64,000 nt of DNA from Candidatus Onthovicinus excrementipullorum (GTDB lineage Bacteria; Bacillota; Clostridia; Oscillospirales; Acutalibacteraceae). The translations under genes were made by a program, and so were the position numbers. A model generated the notes under the pieces. That model was not told the DNA's origin. It was given only the letters and a program-made list of their open reading frames with translations, and did not search any database. The DNA lies in NCBI GenBank assembly GCA_018712345.1, contig DVHG01000008.1:148731-212730 (forward strand), read 5' to 3'. Below are positions 1 to 8,147 of the stretch, piece after piece (position 1 is the stretch's first letter; every line of letters starts with the position of its first letter).

Positions 1-2
1 TG

Positions 3-350
3 CTCGCCTATGACATGAAGGACGGCGAAAGCTGCTGCAAACGGGCCGATCTGCCCGCACCGGAGGGGTTTGAAGTTGTTGGGGAGAGTGCGCTGAAGAT
101 GTGGTCCGACCGCATTCTGGAAAACTGGGCGCTCTACAAACAGGCGCTCGGCAAGCTGCCCGCCGCGGAGCGCAGGCAGGCCGCCGTTCCTCCACCGACC
201 ACGGGCATTTCACCGGCTGAGCTCGAGCGCGCGCTAGACCGGCGCACGCAGGAGGTCATGGACGCCTATGAGCACTCCACCAGCTGGCGCCTGACCAAAC
301 CCATCCGCGCCCTGGGGCGGATCATCCACAGAGGAGGGAAAAAGCAGTGA
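3..350 (+). CDS. Partial glycosyltransferase-type protein (C-terminal end)
   Basis: The reading frame is open to the left edge of the window, so this is only the last 115 codons or so of a longer gene. The tail contains the run TSWRLTKPIRALGR, a motif often seen at the ends of bacterial surface-polysaccharide glycosyltransferases and their partner proteins. The catalytic part is not in view. The stop overlaps the next start by 4 bases (GTGA), so it shares an operon with the CMP-sugar synthetase, aldolase and phosphatase that follow. The assignment to cell-surface glycan synthesis rests on this motif and the neighbours. Confidence 0.55.
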   Translation, partial: LAYDMKDGESCCKRADLPAPEGFEVVGESALKMWSDRILENWALYKQALGKLPAAERRQAAVPPPTTGISPAELERALDRRTQEVMDAYEHSTSWRLTKPIRALGRIIHRGGKKQ

Positions 351-1090
351 AAACAGCAGCCATCATCCCCGCACGCTACAACTCCAGCCGCTTCCGCGCA
401 AAACCGCTGGCAGACATCTGCGGCCGCCCGATGATCTGGTGGGTCTGCCGCCAGGTGCGCAGGTGCCGCCGGATCGACGGCGTGTATGTCGCCACAGACA
501 GCAATCTTATTCTGGAGGAATGCCGCCGCCTTGGAATTGACGCTCTGATGACGTCCGAACACCACCGGACAAGCACGGAGCGCATCTGGGAGGCGGCACA
601 GCAGATCCCTGCGGATGTGTACGTGTGCGTCAACGGCGATGAACCACTGATCGATCCGGAGACGGTGGAGCAGGTCATTCCGCAGAGCCTGGACGGTTTT
701 TTTGCCGCCAACCTGATGGCTCCGATCCACGATCCCGTACAGGCCATTGATGAGAGCAATATCAAGGTGGTCACGGATGCGCAGGGGTACGCTCTGTTTT
801 TCTCCCGCAGCCCGATCCCGCACCCCAAGGCCAGCATCCGCTTTGAATACTACAAGCACCTGGGCGTACTCGCCTACACGGCGGAGGCGCTGCGCTTCTT
901 CGCACAGACGGAGCGCGGGGAGAACGAACGCATTGAGGATATCAATGAGCTGCGCTTTGTGGAGCACGGCAAAAAGCTGAAAATGATCCCCGTCCGGGCG
1001 GATACCCTCTCGGTGGACACACCGAAGGACCTCGACCATGTACGCGCCGTGATCGGGAAAAAAATAGAGAAAGGGGAGATCGTGCTGTGA
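347..1090 (+). CDS. kdsB: 3-deoxy-manno-octulosonate (KDO)-type cytidylyltransferase
   Basis: This 247-residue protein should couple a 3-deoxy-ulosonic acid to CMP, using CTP, to make the activated donor for a glycosyltransferase in the cytoplasm. It starts with the nucleotide-binding run IIPARYNSSRFRAKPL and carries CVNGDEPLIDPE in the centre, both typical of KdsB; the length is normal for the family. The GTG start is preceded by GAGGAGGG and overlaps the previous stop. Because this looks like a Gram-positive genome with no lipid A genes in view, the product probably feeds a capsule or other surface glycan. The true ulosonate could differ from KDO. Confidence 0.85.
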   Translation: MKTAAIIPARYNSSRFRAKPLADICGRPMIWWVCRQVRRCRRIDGVYVATDSNLILEECRRLGIDALMTSEHHRTSTERIWEAAQQIPADVYVCVNGDEPLIDPETVEQVIPQSLDGFFAANLMAPIHDPVQAIDESNIKVVTDAQGYALFFSRSPIPHPKASIRFEYYKHLGVLAYTAEALRFFAQTERGENERIEDINELRFVEHGKKLKMIPVRADTLSVDTPKDLDHVRAVIGKKIEKGEIVL

Positions 1091-2709
1091 GCATTCAAAT
1101 TCTCGACTGCACCCTGCGCGACGGGGGATATATCAATGACTGGCACTTCGGGCGGCGGACGATCGCCTCCATCCTGGACAAGCTGGACCGCGCCCGGATC
1201 GATATCATCGAGTGCGGTTTCCTGACAGGGATGGTGCAGGACCGCGAGCGCTCCCTGTTCGGGAGTGTGGCGGAGATCGCAGAGGTCCTCCCCGCGCGGG
1301 CGCGCCAGGCGATGTTTGTGGCGATGATCGCGATCGGCGAAAAGGAGCTGCACCCGGATATTCTCGCCCCGTACGACGGCAAGAGCATCGGCGGCATCCG
1401 CCTGACCTTCCATCAGGATGAGATCGCGCAGGCGGTCGACTGGGCCCACATCATCATGGAAAAGGGGTACCGCGTCTTCATGCAGCCGGTGGGGACTGTT
1501 TTTTATACGGACATTGAGCTGCTGCGCCTGGTGGAGGTGATGAACCGGCTGAACCCCTATGCGTTCTATATTGTGGACACGCTCGGCAGCATGTACCGCA
1601 ACGATGCCTCCCACCGCTTTTACCTGATCGATAAGAACATGGAGCCGGAGATCCACATCGGTTTTCACGGCCACAACAATATGCAGCTCGCCTTCTCCAA
1701 CGCGCAGGTCCTCGGGAAGATCCAGACCAAGCGCACACTGATCCTTGACTCCTCCGTATACGGGATGGGGCGCGGCGCGGGCAACCTGCCCACCGAACTC
1801 ATCACCCAGTATATTAACCGGAACATCAGCTCCCGCTATGACGTGACCATGGTCATGGATATTTACGACGAATATATCGCCCCCATCCGCCGGGAGCATG
1901 AGTGGGGCTACTCCATGCCCTACCATATCGCCGCGCACCACGTCTGCCACCCCAACTATGCCTCCTATCTGATCGACCGGCAGACCCTCACCATGAAGGA
2001 TATCGAAAAGATTATCCAGTCCATCCCACAGGACTATAAGGTCCTGTATGACCGGCGGCTCATTGAGCGCCTGTACAGCCGGTTCCAGAGCCGGAAAATT
2101 GATGACTCCGCCGCCGTGGACACCATTAGCCGGGATATTGCCGGCCGCCGCCTGCTCCTGCTTGCGCCCGGCGCCACGCTCACCTCGGAATACGAACAGA
2201 TCCTGGCCTTTATCCAGCGGGAGCACCCCTATGTGGTCTCCGTCAATTTTGCAGACAGCCGCTTTCCCATCGACGCCTGCTTTGTCAGCAATCACAAACG
2301 GATGGATATCATCGGGCAGGAGCTGCGCTCCCTGCGCGATATCCGTCTGATCCTCACCTCCAACCTCGCGGGGAGCGGCCGGGAAAACTGCCTGTATGTC
2401 GATTATGACAGCTACACGAGCGGGGAGGACTCGGTCTCGGATAACGCGGGGCTCATGCTTCTCAAGCTCCTGCGCCGCTGCGGCGCACAGGAGGTCTGGC
2501 TGGCGGGGTTTGACGGCTTTGACACAGGCGCACAGGAACTCTACTACAGCGGAGAGATGAGCCTGGACATCCCCGGCTCCCGCGCACGGGAACGGCAGGA
2601 AAAGATCCGCACACAGCTCCGGGAGATGGCGCAGGAGATGGCAATCACCTTCCTGACGCCCTCCGCCTATGCAGAGGAGGGGCAGTATGATCCGATGCGT
2701 TCTGTTTGA
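1087..2709 (+). CDS. DRE-TIM aldolase with C-terminal Rossmann-like extension
   Basis: Residues about 1-300 form an HMG-CoA lyase/4-hydroxy-2-oxovalerate aldolase-type TIM barrel: DCTLRDGGY at the N-terminus, GFHGHNN supplying the HxH metal ligands, and YGMGRGAGN. Enzymes of this type make or break carbon bonds next to a 2-oxo acid with a divalent metal. Residues about 345-540 are an extra domain starting RRLLLLAPGATL that resembles a nucleotide-binding alpha/beta fold; I cannot name it. The GTG start overlaps kdsB by 4 bases and the 3' end overlaps the HAD gene by 23. The context suggests it builds the keto-acid sugar that the upstream enzyme activates. Substrate unknown. Confidence 0.7.
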   Translation: MSIQILDCTLRDGGYINDWHFGRRTIASILDKLDRARIDIIECGFLTGMVQDRERSLFGSVAEIAEVLPARARQAMFVAMIAIGEKELHPDILAPYDGKSIGGIRLTFHQDEIAQAVDWAHIIMEKGYRVFMQPVGTVFYTDIELLRLVEVMNRLNPYAFYIVDTLGSMYRNDASHRFYLIDKNMEPEIHIGFHGHNNMQLAFSNAQVLGKIQTKRTLILDSSVYGMGRGAGNLPTELITQYINRNISSRYDVTMVMDIYDEYIAPIRREHEWGYSMPYHIAAHHVCHPNYASYLIDRQTLTMKDIEKIIQSIPQDYKVLYDRRLIERLYSRFQSRKIDDSAAVDTISRDIAGRRLLLLAPGATLTSEYEQILAFIQREHPYVVSVNFADSRFPIDACFVSNHKRMDIIGQELRSLRDIRLILTSNLAGSGRENCLYVDYDSYTSGEDSVSDNAGLMLLKLLRRCGAQEVWLAGFDGFDTGAQELYYSGEMSLDIPGSRARERQEKIRTQLREMAQEMAITFLTPSAYAEEGQYDPMRSV

Positions 2710-3334
2710 CATGGACGGCACGCTTGTGGATTCCTACGCAGGTATCCGCGACTCCTACCGTGCCGCGTTCTCCGGGATGGGACTCCCCTTCCCGGGAGAG
2801 ATCCTGGTGCGGGAGGCGATCGGCGCACCGCTGCTCTCCGTTTTCCGGGACCGCTGCGGGATGGACGCCTCCGCAGCGCGCCGGGCCGCGGACCTTTACC
2901 GGGAATACTACGCCGCGCACGGATGGCGGGAGGCGCGCGCCTACCCCGGGATGCGGGAGGCACTGCTCCGGCTGAAGGAGGCCTGCCTTATGCTGGGGAC
3001 GGCCACGCTGAAGAAGGAGGACTTTGCCCGGGAAATCCTGCGAGCGCAGGAGCTGCTCGGGCTGTTCGATGTCGTCTGTGGAATGGACGGCGGCGACACC
3101 CAGTCAAAGGCAGATCTGATCCGCTGCTGCCTGTCCGCCCTGAATGTACGCGCGGAGGAGGCCGTCCTCGTGGGGGACAGCGAATTTGACGCCCGGGGAG
3201 CGGCGGAGGCGGGAATCGCCTTCCTGCCCGTCACATATGGCTTTGGCTATCGGGAGGCGGAGCCGCACCGTCTCCCGTCGGGGCAATGGGCCCGCTCCCC
3301 GCAGGAACTGCCGCAGCTGTTGGGGATCCGGTAA
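2687..3334 (+). CDS. HAD-family phosphatase
   Basis: A 215-residue haloacid-dehalogenase hydrolase: FDMDGTLVDS (motif I with the nucleophile Asp), a cap domain at about residues 17-80, a motif-III lysine in TLKKEDFA, and GDSEFDARGA (motif IV). It resembles phosphoglycolate phosphatases, but in this operon it could remove phosphate from an ulosonate phosphate before CMP transfer. The ATG at 2687 is chosen because GAGGAGGGG lies just upstream; an in-frame ATG further up has no such site. Its last 104 bases overlap the 3' end of the convergent bPH_2 gene. Confidence 0.8.
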   Translation: MIRCVLFDMDGTLVDSYAGIRDSYRAAFSGMGLPFPGEILVREAIGAPLLSVFRDRCGMDASAARRAADLYREYYAAHGWREARAYPGMREALLRLKEACLMLGTATLKKEDFAREILRAQELLGLFDVVCGMDGGDTQSKADLIRCCLSALNVRAEEAVLVGDSEFDARGAAEAGIAFLPVTYGFGYREAEPHRLPSGQWARSPQELPQLLGIR

Positions 3335-4709
3335 ATCCGGGCCCTACATATTTTCCCCAGTCCCGCTCCGGGACATGGGCAATGGAGAGCTCCAGCGCCC
3401 GGCCGCACCGGGCACGCAGGGAGAGCGTACAGAGCCCCTCCCGGCGCTGTGCCGGGGACCGGCGCAGGATCACCGCCGCCGGCGGGCACAAAAGACGCGT
3501 GCGGTACAGGGACAGACCCCTGAGATTGCAAAGCTCCCGTGCCTCAGCCGATACCCACGCCTGCCGCTCACGCACGGCGCACGGGAGTACAGCGGCCACC
3601 GCCGCCGCACAGAGAACCAGCGCAAGGATGTTCAGCACGGAGGCAATTTCCGGGAAGAGATCGCCCCCCAGGAGGGATATGCCGCATCCGGCGCCGGAGA
3701 GGGCGATCACCGGGAGATAGACGCGCCAGACCGTCGACTTTGGGATACGCACGGCGTCCCCCGGCGGCGGAAAGAGCAGCGCATCCGTTTCTCCCCTCCC
3801 GGCGGCGGGCAGCAGAAACACATTCCGCCCGCCGGATACGGACGGATTCGGTGTGGCGGCTGCGGCCTGCACGAGCGAGCAGGCACGCATCAGTGTGGTC
3901 GCCCGGGTAGTCACGGCAGGAAGTGCGCGCTCCGGGAGCAGCGTGGTTATCCGTGTCAGCGCGCCGTGCGCCACGGCGAACCGGCCGGGCGCCGTATACA
4001 GACGGAAGCGGCAGTTCCGCTCTGTCAGATACAGGATGCTGAGCACATAGCCAGCGATCAGCAGTGCGGCGATCCCGGTGAACAGCGGCGGAATAAACCC
4101 GGTCAGGAACTGCTCCAGCCGGGAGACCGCCCCCAACAACGGGGCAGCCGGGTCAATTTCAAACAGCCTGCCGGCTGCCTGAAAGAGCGGCGCCAGCGCC
4201 AGAAAGCCAATGCGGGAGTTGGAGGAAAACACGGCGCAGATAAACGCCTGCCGGAGGCCGGAGCGCGCCGCAGGTCTTAATGCCGCTGCGGAAAACCCGA
4301 GTGCGTCTGCCAGCGCGCGGGCATCGTCCAGCCGCATATAAAAGGAAAAGGGCGGTTTCTTGTGCACGCCCATGTCTGTTTCCGGGATCAGTTTGACACT
4401 TCCCAGCAGGCGCAGAAGGGGCCCGGCCTTCAGGTGGAGGACCGTCCGCCGCAGATCAATTTGGATGCGCGAGCGGAAAAAGATCCCGCGCCGGAGCGTC
4501 AGTACGCCGCCGGAGTGCTGAAAAACGGATTTTCGCCGCCTCAGATCAAAAAACAGGATCATCCCGCAGGCGGTGGCAAGCTGTGAGAGGACCGTCCTGT
4601 TCAGCCGGTCCGCGCCGGGCATCAGCAGCTGCAGCAGCGGGATCAGGAGCAGATAGCCGTACCGGAAAAAGTGGACGACCGTATCCGAGTAATGGGGGCG
4701 TATGCTCAT
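3231..4709 (-). CDS. bPH_2-domain membrane protein, YdbT-like
   Basis: A membrane protein of about 492 residues with several hydrophobic pairs (near residues 15-45, 175-205, 215-235 and 335-385) separated by basic segments such as LRRGIFFRSRIQIDLRR, the pattern of bacterial PH-like (DUF304) repeats. It belongs with the Bacillus YdbS/YdbT pair, whose exact role is not established, though envelope stress has been suggested. The ATG overlaps the stop of the upstream gene (ATGA), so the two are translationally coupled. A longer frame reaches 4808 but lacks a ribosome site. The last 35 residues fall inside the HAD gene on the other strand and look unstructured. Confidence 0.7.
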   Translation of the reverse strand: MSIRPHYSDTVVHFFRYGYLLLIPLLQLLMPGADRLNRTVLSQLATACGMILFFDLRRRKSVFQHSGGVLTLRRGIFFRSRIQIDLRRTVLHLKAGPLLRLLGSVKLIPETDMGVHKKPPFSFYMRLDDARALADALGFSAAALRPAARSGLRQAFICAVFSSNSRIGFLALAPLFQAAGRLFEIDPAAPLLGAVSRLEQFLTGFIPPLFTGIAALLIAGYVLSILYLTERNCRFRLYTAPGRFAVAHGALTRITTLLPERALPAVTTRATTLMRACSLVQAAAATPNPSVSGGRNVFLLPAAGRGETDALLFPPPGDAVRIPKSTVWRVYLPVIALSGAGCGISLLGGDLFPEIASVLNILALVLCAAAVAAVLPCAVRERQAWVSAEARELCNLRGLSLYRTRLLCPPAAVILRRSPAQRREGLCTLSLRARCGRALELSIAHVPERDWGKYVGPGFTGSPTAAAVPAGSGPIAPTGDGAAPPPDSQSHM

Positions 4710-5119
4710 AACAGTTCCTCCGCATGGTGCTGTATTTTTTCCGCCTGCGTGCGGGGCAGGCAAAAGATCCGGATCACCTTGCCGCGCCCACAGATTCGCA
4801 CGCGGCACAGGCCAAGCCGCCGCTCAAGAGGGGTGGAGCGGAGATCGGTGAAAATGGTATCCTGCGCCGGGAGCAGGATCGACCGGCGAAAAAACACGCC
4901 GGATAGGATCTCAATTTTTTCCGGTGTGAACCGCAGGGAAAACGTGTGTGCATAGAGCCGGATGTAGGCACACGCCATTGCAGACGCACCAGCAAGGAGC
5001 GTCACGGCCAGCCAGATCGGCGGATATTCCGGTGTCAGGGGGATCAGGAGGGCGCACAGCAGAACGCACAGGGCAAGCGTTCGCGCCCGCCACAGCGCCA
5101 CTGCCCGCTTTTTCCACAT
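4706..5119 (-). CDS. bPH_2-domain membrane protein, YdbS-like
   Basis: This 137-residue protein has a basic N-terminus, two transmembrane helices (about residues 10-28 and 33-52) and then one PH-like repeat starting FTPEKIEILSGVFFRRSI, containing DTIFTDLRSTPLERRLGL. This is the usual build of the smaller member of the YdbS/YdbT pair. It is first in a two-gene operon and overlaps its partner by 4 bases. An A/G-rich ribosome site (GGGGGGAT) lies before the ATG. Confidence 0.7.
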   Translation of the reverse strand: MWKKRAVALWRARTLALCVLLCALLIPLTPEYPPIWLAVTLLAGASAMACAYIRLYAHTFSLRFTPEKIEILSGVFFRRSILLPAQDTIFTDLRSTPLERRLGLCRVRICGRGKVIRIFCLPRTQAEKIQHHAEELL

Positions 5120-5131
5120 AAAAATCCCCCC

Positions 5132-5231
5132 GTTCCGTGTTATTGTTCACATCAACGGGGGCGTTTATTACTTGGAACAGACGTTGATCAGCTATGAAGA
5201 ATCGGGTATACGGCGGATCGATCTGTACTGA
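5132..5231 (+). pseudogene. Possible remnant of a coding C-terminus
   Basis: One frame reads without a stop for about 32 codons and ends in TGA, giving a protein-like tail that includes GGVYYLEQTLISYEESGIRR. There is no start codon, ribosome site or upstream extension, so if real it is the end of a lost gene. I cannot name the family. Short open runs also arise by chance. Confidence 0.25.
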
Positions 5232-5258
5232 AATTAAATTTATTTGCCCATTTTATAG

Positions 5259-5313
5259 TTGACAAAAGCTACTTTTTGTCATACGCTTGATATATAGTTG
5301 CTTTTATCAACTA
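5259..5313 (+). promoter_or_regulatory. Promoter with two inverted repeats (likely MarR operators)
   Basis: A TTGACA -35 box at 5259-5264 lies inside a perfect 8-bp inverted repeat, TGACAAAA (5260-5267) and TTTTGTCA (5274-5281). A second repeat, TAGTTG/CAACTA, spans 5295-5313 just before the start of the MarR-GNAT gene, and TAGTTG also occurs at 5256-5261. The -10 element is not clear (TACGCT or TATATA). Operators over the promoter are typical of self-repressing MarR proteins. Confidence 0.6.
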
Positions 5314-5331
5314 ACCGAATGGAGACGACCT

Positions 5332-6261
5332 ATGCTGGAGTGGGAGAAAGCAATACGCCGAATCGGAGAATTCAATTGTTTTTACATACCCAGGCTGGGA
5401 CTGCTCGGCAATCACTATTTGGGCTCATTATATTCTCCCGCTGAAGCGGGTGTTCTGTTTGAAGTCTATGAAACCGACGGATGCAACGCGGCCTATATCG
5501 CAAAGCGGATGAATATTGATAAGGAATACCTGAGCAGAATCATTCGGGCGCATGAAAGAAGCGGCTATTTGACACGGAGCGTATCGCCAAAGGATTCAAG
5601 GTCATTTAGCATCCACCTGACCGCGTCAGGCATTGAGCAGACAGAGGCGTTTATTAAAAAGTCCAATCAACAAATTGGAGAGATTATAGAAACTTTGAAT
5701 GAGGAAGAGTGCAGCAGTCTGATTCAAGCATTTAACACAATCACTGATATTTTAAAAGAGCATAAAACGCAGAGACAATCAGGAGAGATCACCATGAAAA
5801 TCGTACCGTATGACAAGAAGTATAAGAACACGTTTATTGAAATGAATAAAGAGTGGATCTCAAAAATGTTTGTAATTGAAGAAGAGGATTTAGCCGTCCT
5901 GAATAATATTGAACAGGCGCTTGACGCCGGTGGACAGATCTTTTTTGCAGTGGACGACAGCGATGAGGTGCTGGCATGCTGCATGATCGCTCCACTGCCC
6001 AACGGCGAATGGGAAATAGAAAAATTCTGCGCAAGAGGGATGTATACCGGCACCGGGGCGGGCAGCGCCTGCCTGAAAGCCTGTATTGATTACGCCAAGG
6101 AAAAGCATGTGGAAAAGATCGTGATTGTAACGAACCGCAAATGTGAACAGGCCATTCATCTATATAATAAATTCGGGTTTGTTGAAGTGCCTGTCGACAA
6201 AGAAAAATTCCCGTTTGAAAGAGCGAATGTCGCCTTTGAGCAGAGCTTTACATATGCCTAA
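5332..6261 (+). CDS. MarR-type regulator fused to GNAT acetyltransferase
   Basis: Residues about 1-145 form a winged-helix MarR domain (recognition-helix region AAYIAKRMNIDKEYLSRIIR, wing SPKDSRSFSIHLT). Residues about 155-309 form a GNAT domain with the acetyl-CoA region ARGMYTGTGAGSACLKACID and the closing AIHLYNKFGFVEV. Such fusions probably sense a small molecule and acetylate it or a related compound. The ATG at 5332 follows GGAGACGACCT; an upstream frame extension would begin inside the operator. The gene is AT-richer than its neighbours and is a single-gene unit, preceded by two inverted repeats and followed by a hairpin. Confidence 0.85.
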   Translation: MLEWEKAIRRIGEFNCFYIPRLGLLGNHYLGSLYSPAEAGVLFEVYETDGCNAAYIAKRMNIDKEYLSRIIRAHERSGYLTRSVSPKDSRSFSIHLTASGIEQTEAFIKKSNQQIGEIIETLNEEECSSLIQAFNTITDILKEHKTQRQSGEITMKIVPYDKKYKNTFIEMNKEWISKMFVIEEEDLAVLNNIEQALDAGGQIFFAVDDSDEVLACCMIAPLPNGEWEIEKFCARGMYTGTGAGSACLKACIDYAKEKHVEKIVIVTNRKCEQAIHLYNKFGFVEVPVDKEKFPFERANVAFEQSFTYA

Positions 6262-6330
6262 AGCGCATGTTTACAGAAGATGCGCGGTGGGCAGAGAGTG
6301 AGACAATTTTACAACCATATTTAAAGTATA

Positions 6331-6357
6331 GGGGCGAAAGCAACTGGCCTTCGCCCC
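6331..6357. terminator. Hairpin between convergent genes
   Basis: GGGGCGAA (6331-6338) pairs with TTCGCCCC (6350-6357), and AAATATTTT follows on the plus strand. It sits between the MarR-GNAT gene and the convergent methyltransferase. Confidence 0.6.
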
Positions 6358-6403
6358 GCAAATATTTTATGGTGCTAAACAAATAAGAATCATGTAACAT
6401 CCA

Positions 6404-7192
6404 TCATTTTATTTTCCGCAGAATCGTGACGGCCGCATAGTGCAGAATATCGAACCGTTCAGGGGCAATCTCCTGAAGCAGTTTGCGATGTTCCGCGTCG
6501 AACTGTCCGATCTCCGGCTCGGACAGCGCAGCGCCGATCCCGCGGCAGGTCTGGATGCGCCCGTTCCAGCTCTCCCGCGTAAAGGGGACGGCAAGGTCGA
6601 ACACTTCCGCCTTTTCCACGGTGAAATAATCCAGATAGGGCGTGGGAATTTGGATAGGATGACGCGTCTCACCGCAGCCGGTCCAGGCCGGATTGTATTT
6701 TAAAATCAATGCTTCACTCTGCCCGGCGATAGGGTCCTCCTCCGAGAGCCATGCCATGTAGAGAAAAGCCAGATATCCGCCGTCCCGCAGTACCCGGGCG
6801 AGCTTCGGTGCGAGCACGGCATGGTCAAAATAGACCAAGCACTGGCAGGCGGTGACCGTATCAAAGGAGGCATCCGGAAACTCAATCTGCTCGGCGGGCA
6901 TACAGCGGTAGTCGATCGCCATCCCCGCTGCGCGGGAGAGCTTGATCGCCTGATTGATCTGATTCCGGGAACTGTCGACCCCAACAAATGATGCGCCGTA
7001 GGGATAGAGGTTCCGCGGCAGCACGCCCGTCCCCGTACCGAGGTCCAGGACCCGCTGCCCCGCCGTGCACAGGCCGTTCTCCGTCAGTCGGCGGTAAAAC
7101 TCCGGGGGATAGATATCGCGGTACTGCGCGTATCCTTCAGATGTCCGCCCCCAGTCAAAGGATTTCCCGTGGTCAATTGTGGGATTTTTCAT
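6404..7192 (-). CDS. Class I SAM-dependent methyltransferase
   Basis: A cytoplasmic protein of 262 residues with the SAM-binding loop VLDLGTGTGVLPRNLYP (motif I), an acidic end of strand 2 in FVGVDSS, and the motif IV/V region SFDTVTACQCLVYFDH. This is the UbiE/Methyltransf_11 type. The substrate cannot be told from sequence. The ATG at 7192 follows GGGGGAGCAGAA; the longer frame to 7258 has no ribosome site. It appears to be transcribed alone. Confidence 0.8.
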   Translation of the reverse strand: MKNPTIDHGKSFDWGRTSEGYAQYRDIYPPEFYRRLTENGLCTAGQRVLDLGTGTGVLPRNLYPYGASFVGVDSSRNQINQAIKLSRAAGMAIDYRCMPAEQIEFPDASFDTVTACQCLVYFDHAVLAPKLARVLRDGGYLAFLYMAWLSEEDPIAGQSEALILKYNPAWTGCGETRHPIQIPTPYLDYFTVEKAEVFDLAVPFTRESWNGRIQTCRGIGAALSEPEIGQFDAEHRKLLQEIAPERFDILHYAAVTILRKIK

Positions 7193-7253
7193 TTCTGCTC
7201 CCCCCTTTATATTTTTATCATATCTGTTTTTTATCCCAAGCGCAAGGGCCATC

Positions 7254-7278
7254 CACATTGCACATGTGAATGGCCCTT
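7254..7278. terminator. Hairpin downstream of nadC
   Basis: AAGGGCC (7254-7260) pairs with GGCCCTT (7272-7278), with further partial pairing inside. It follows the nadC stop on the minus strand, but the U-tract on that side is weak, so its strength as a terminator is uncertain. Confidence 0.4.
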
Positions 7279-7304
7279 ATAAAATTAAGATTTAAAACAG
7301 CGGA

Positions 7305-8147
7305 TTATGATTTCTGAATCCGCATGGAGATGTCAAACGCCTTGACCGAGTGCGTCAGTGCACCGAGGGAGATGATGTCCACACCGGTTTCCGCGACTTC
7401 CCGAATGTTGTCAAGCGTCACGTTGCCGGAGGCCTCCAGCAGGGCGCGCCCGTCCGTGAGTGAGACGGCCTTTGCCATATCTTCGCAGCTCATGTTGTCG
7501 AGCATGATGATCTCCGCTTTTACGCCGAGTGCCTCCCGAACCTCGTCCAGATTGCGCGTCTCAACCTCCACCTTGACCATGTGGCCGAGCTTGCCGCGGA
7601 CCTTTTCTACTGCCGCAGTGATGGAACCGCAGGCGTCGATGTGGTTGTCCTTGAGCATGGCGCCGTCCGACAGGTTAAAGCGATGGTTCTTCCCGCCGCC
7701 GCAGACAACGGCATACTTCTGCAGGGCGCGCATGCCGGGCAGCGTCTTGCGGGTGTCGGTCACCTGGGCGCGCGTCCCCTTCACGGCCTCACAGGCCAGA
7801 TGCGTCGCCGTGGCGATCCCACTCATGTGCTGCACCAGATTCAGCGCCGTGCGCTCGCCCTTGAGCAGCATGGCCGTCTTGCCGTGCAGAATGGAGATCT
7901 CATCGCCCTTTTTCAGCAGATCGCCGTCCTTTTTGAGCACCTCTGCCGAAAAGGACGGGTCCAGCAGCCGGAACACGCGCATCGCGACGTCAATGCCGCA
8001 CAGCACACCGTCCGCCTTGGAGACGAACTTCGCCGTCCCCTCTGCGTCTGGATCGATGACATAATCGGTGGAGACGTCCACATAATTGATATCCTCCTGG
8101 ATGGCGGTGCGGATCAGATCATCCACATAAAACTGCGGTAAACTCAT
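7305..8147 (-). CDS. nadC: Nicotinate-nucleotide pyrophosphorylase (carboxylating)
   Basis: Converts quinolinate and PRPP to nicotinate mononucleotide, CO2 and pyrophosphate, the third step of de novo NAD synthesis from aspartate. It is 280 residues long, the normal family length, with TALNLVQHMSGIAT, the PRPP/quinolinate region TRKTLPGMRALQKYAV, GGGKNHRFNLSD, and the C-terminal barrel motif EASGNVTLDNI. It is the last gene of nadA-nadB-nadC; its ATG overlaps the nadB stop by 4 bases, so translation is coupled. Confidence 0.96.
   Translation of the reverse strand: MSLPQFYVDDLIRTAIQEDINYVDVSTDYVIDPDAEGTAKFVSKADGVLCGIDVAMRVFRLLDPSFSAEVLKKDGDLLKKGDEISILHGKTAMLLKGERTALNLVQHMSGIATATHLACEAVKGTRAQVTDTRKTLPGMRALQKYAVVCGGGKNHRFNLSDGAMLKDNHIDACGSITAAVEKVRGKLGHMVKVEVETRNLDEVREALGVKAEIIMLDNMSCEDMAKAVSLTDGRALLEASGNVTLDNIREVAETGVDIISLGALTHSVKAFDISMRIQKS

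Noticed and set aside
874..2721. 615-codon minus-strand frame opposite the aldolase
   Set aside because: Shadow of GC-rich coding DNA: it covers kdsB, the aldolase and the HAD start, has no ribosome site and low-complexity His/Val/Asp-rich content.
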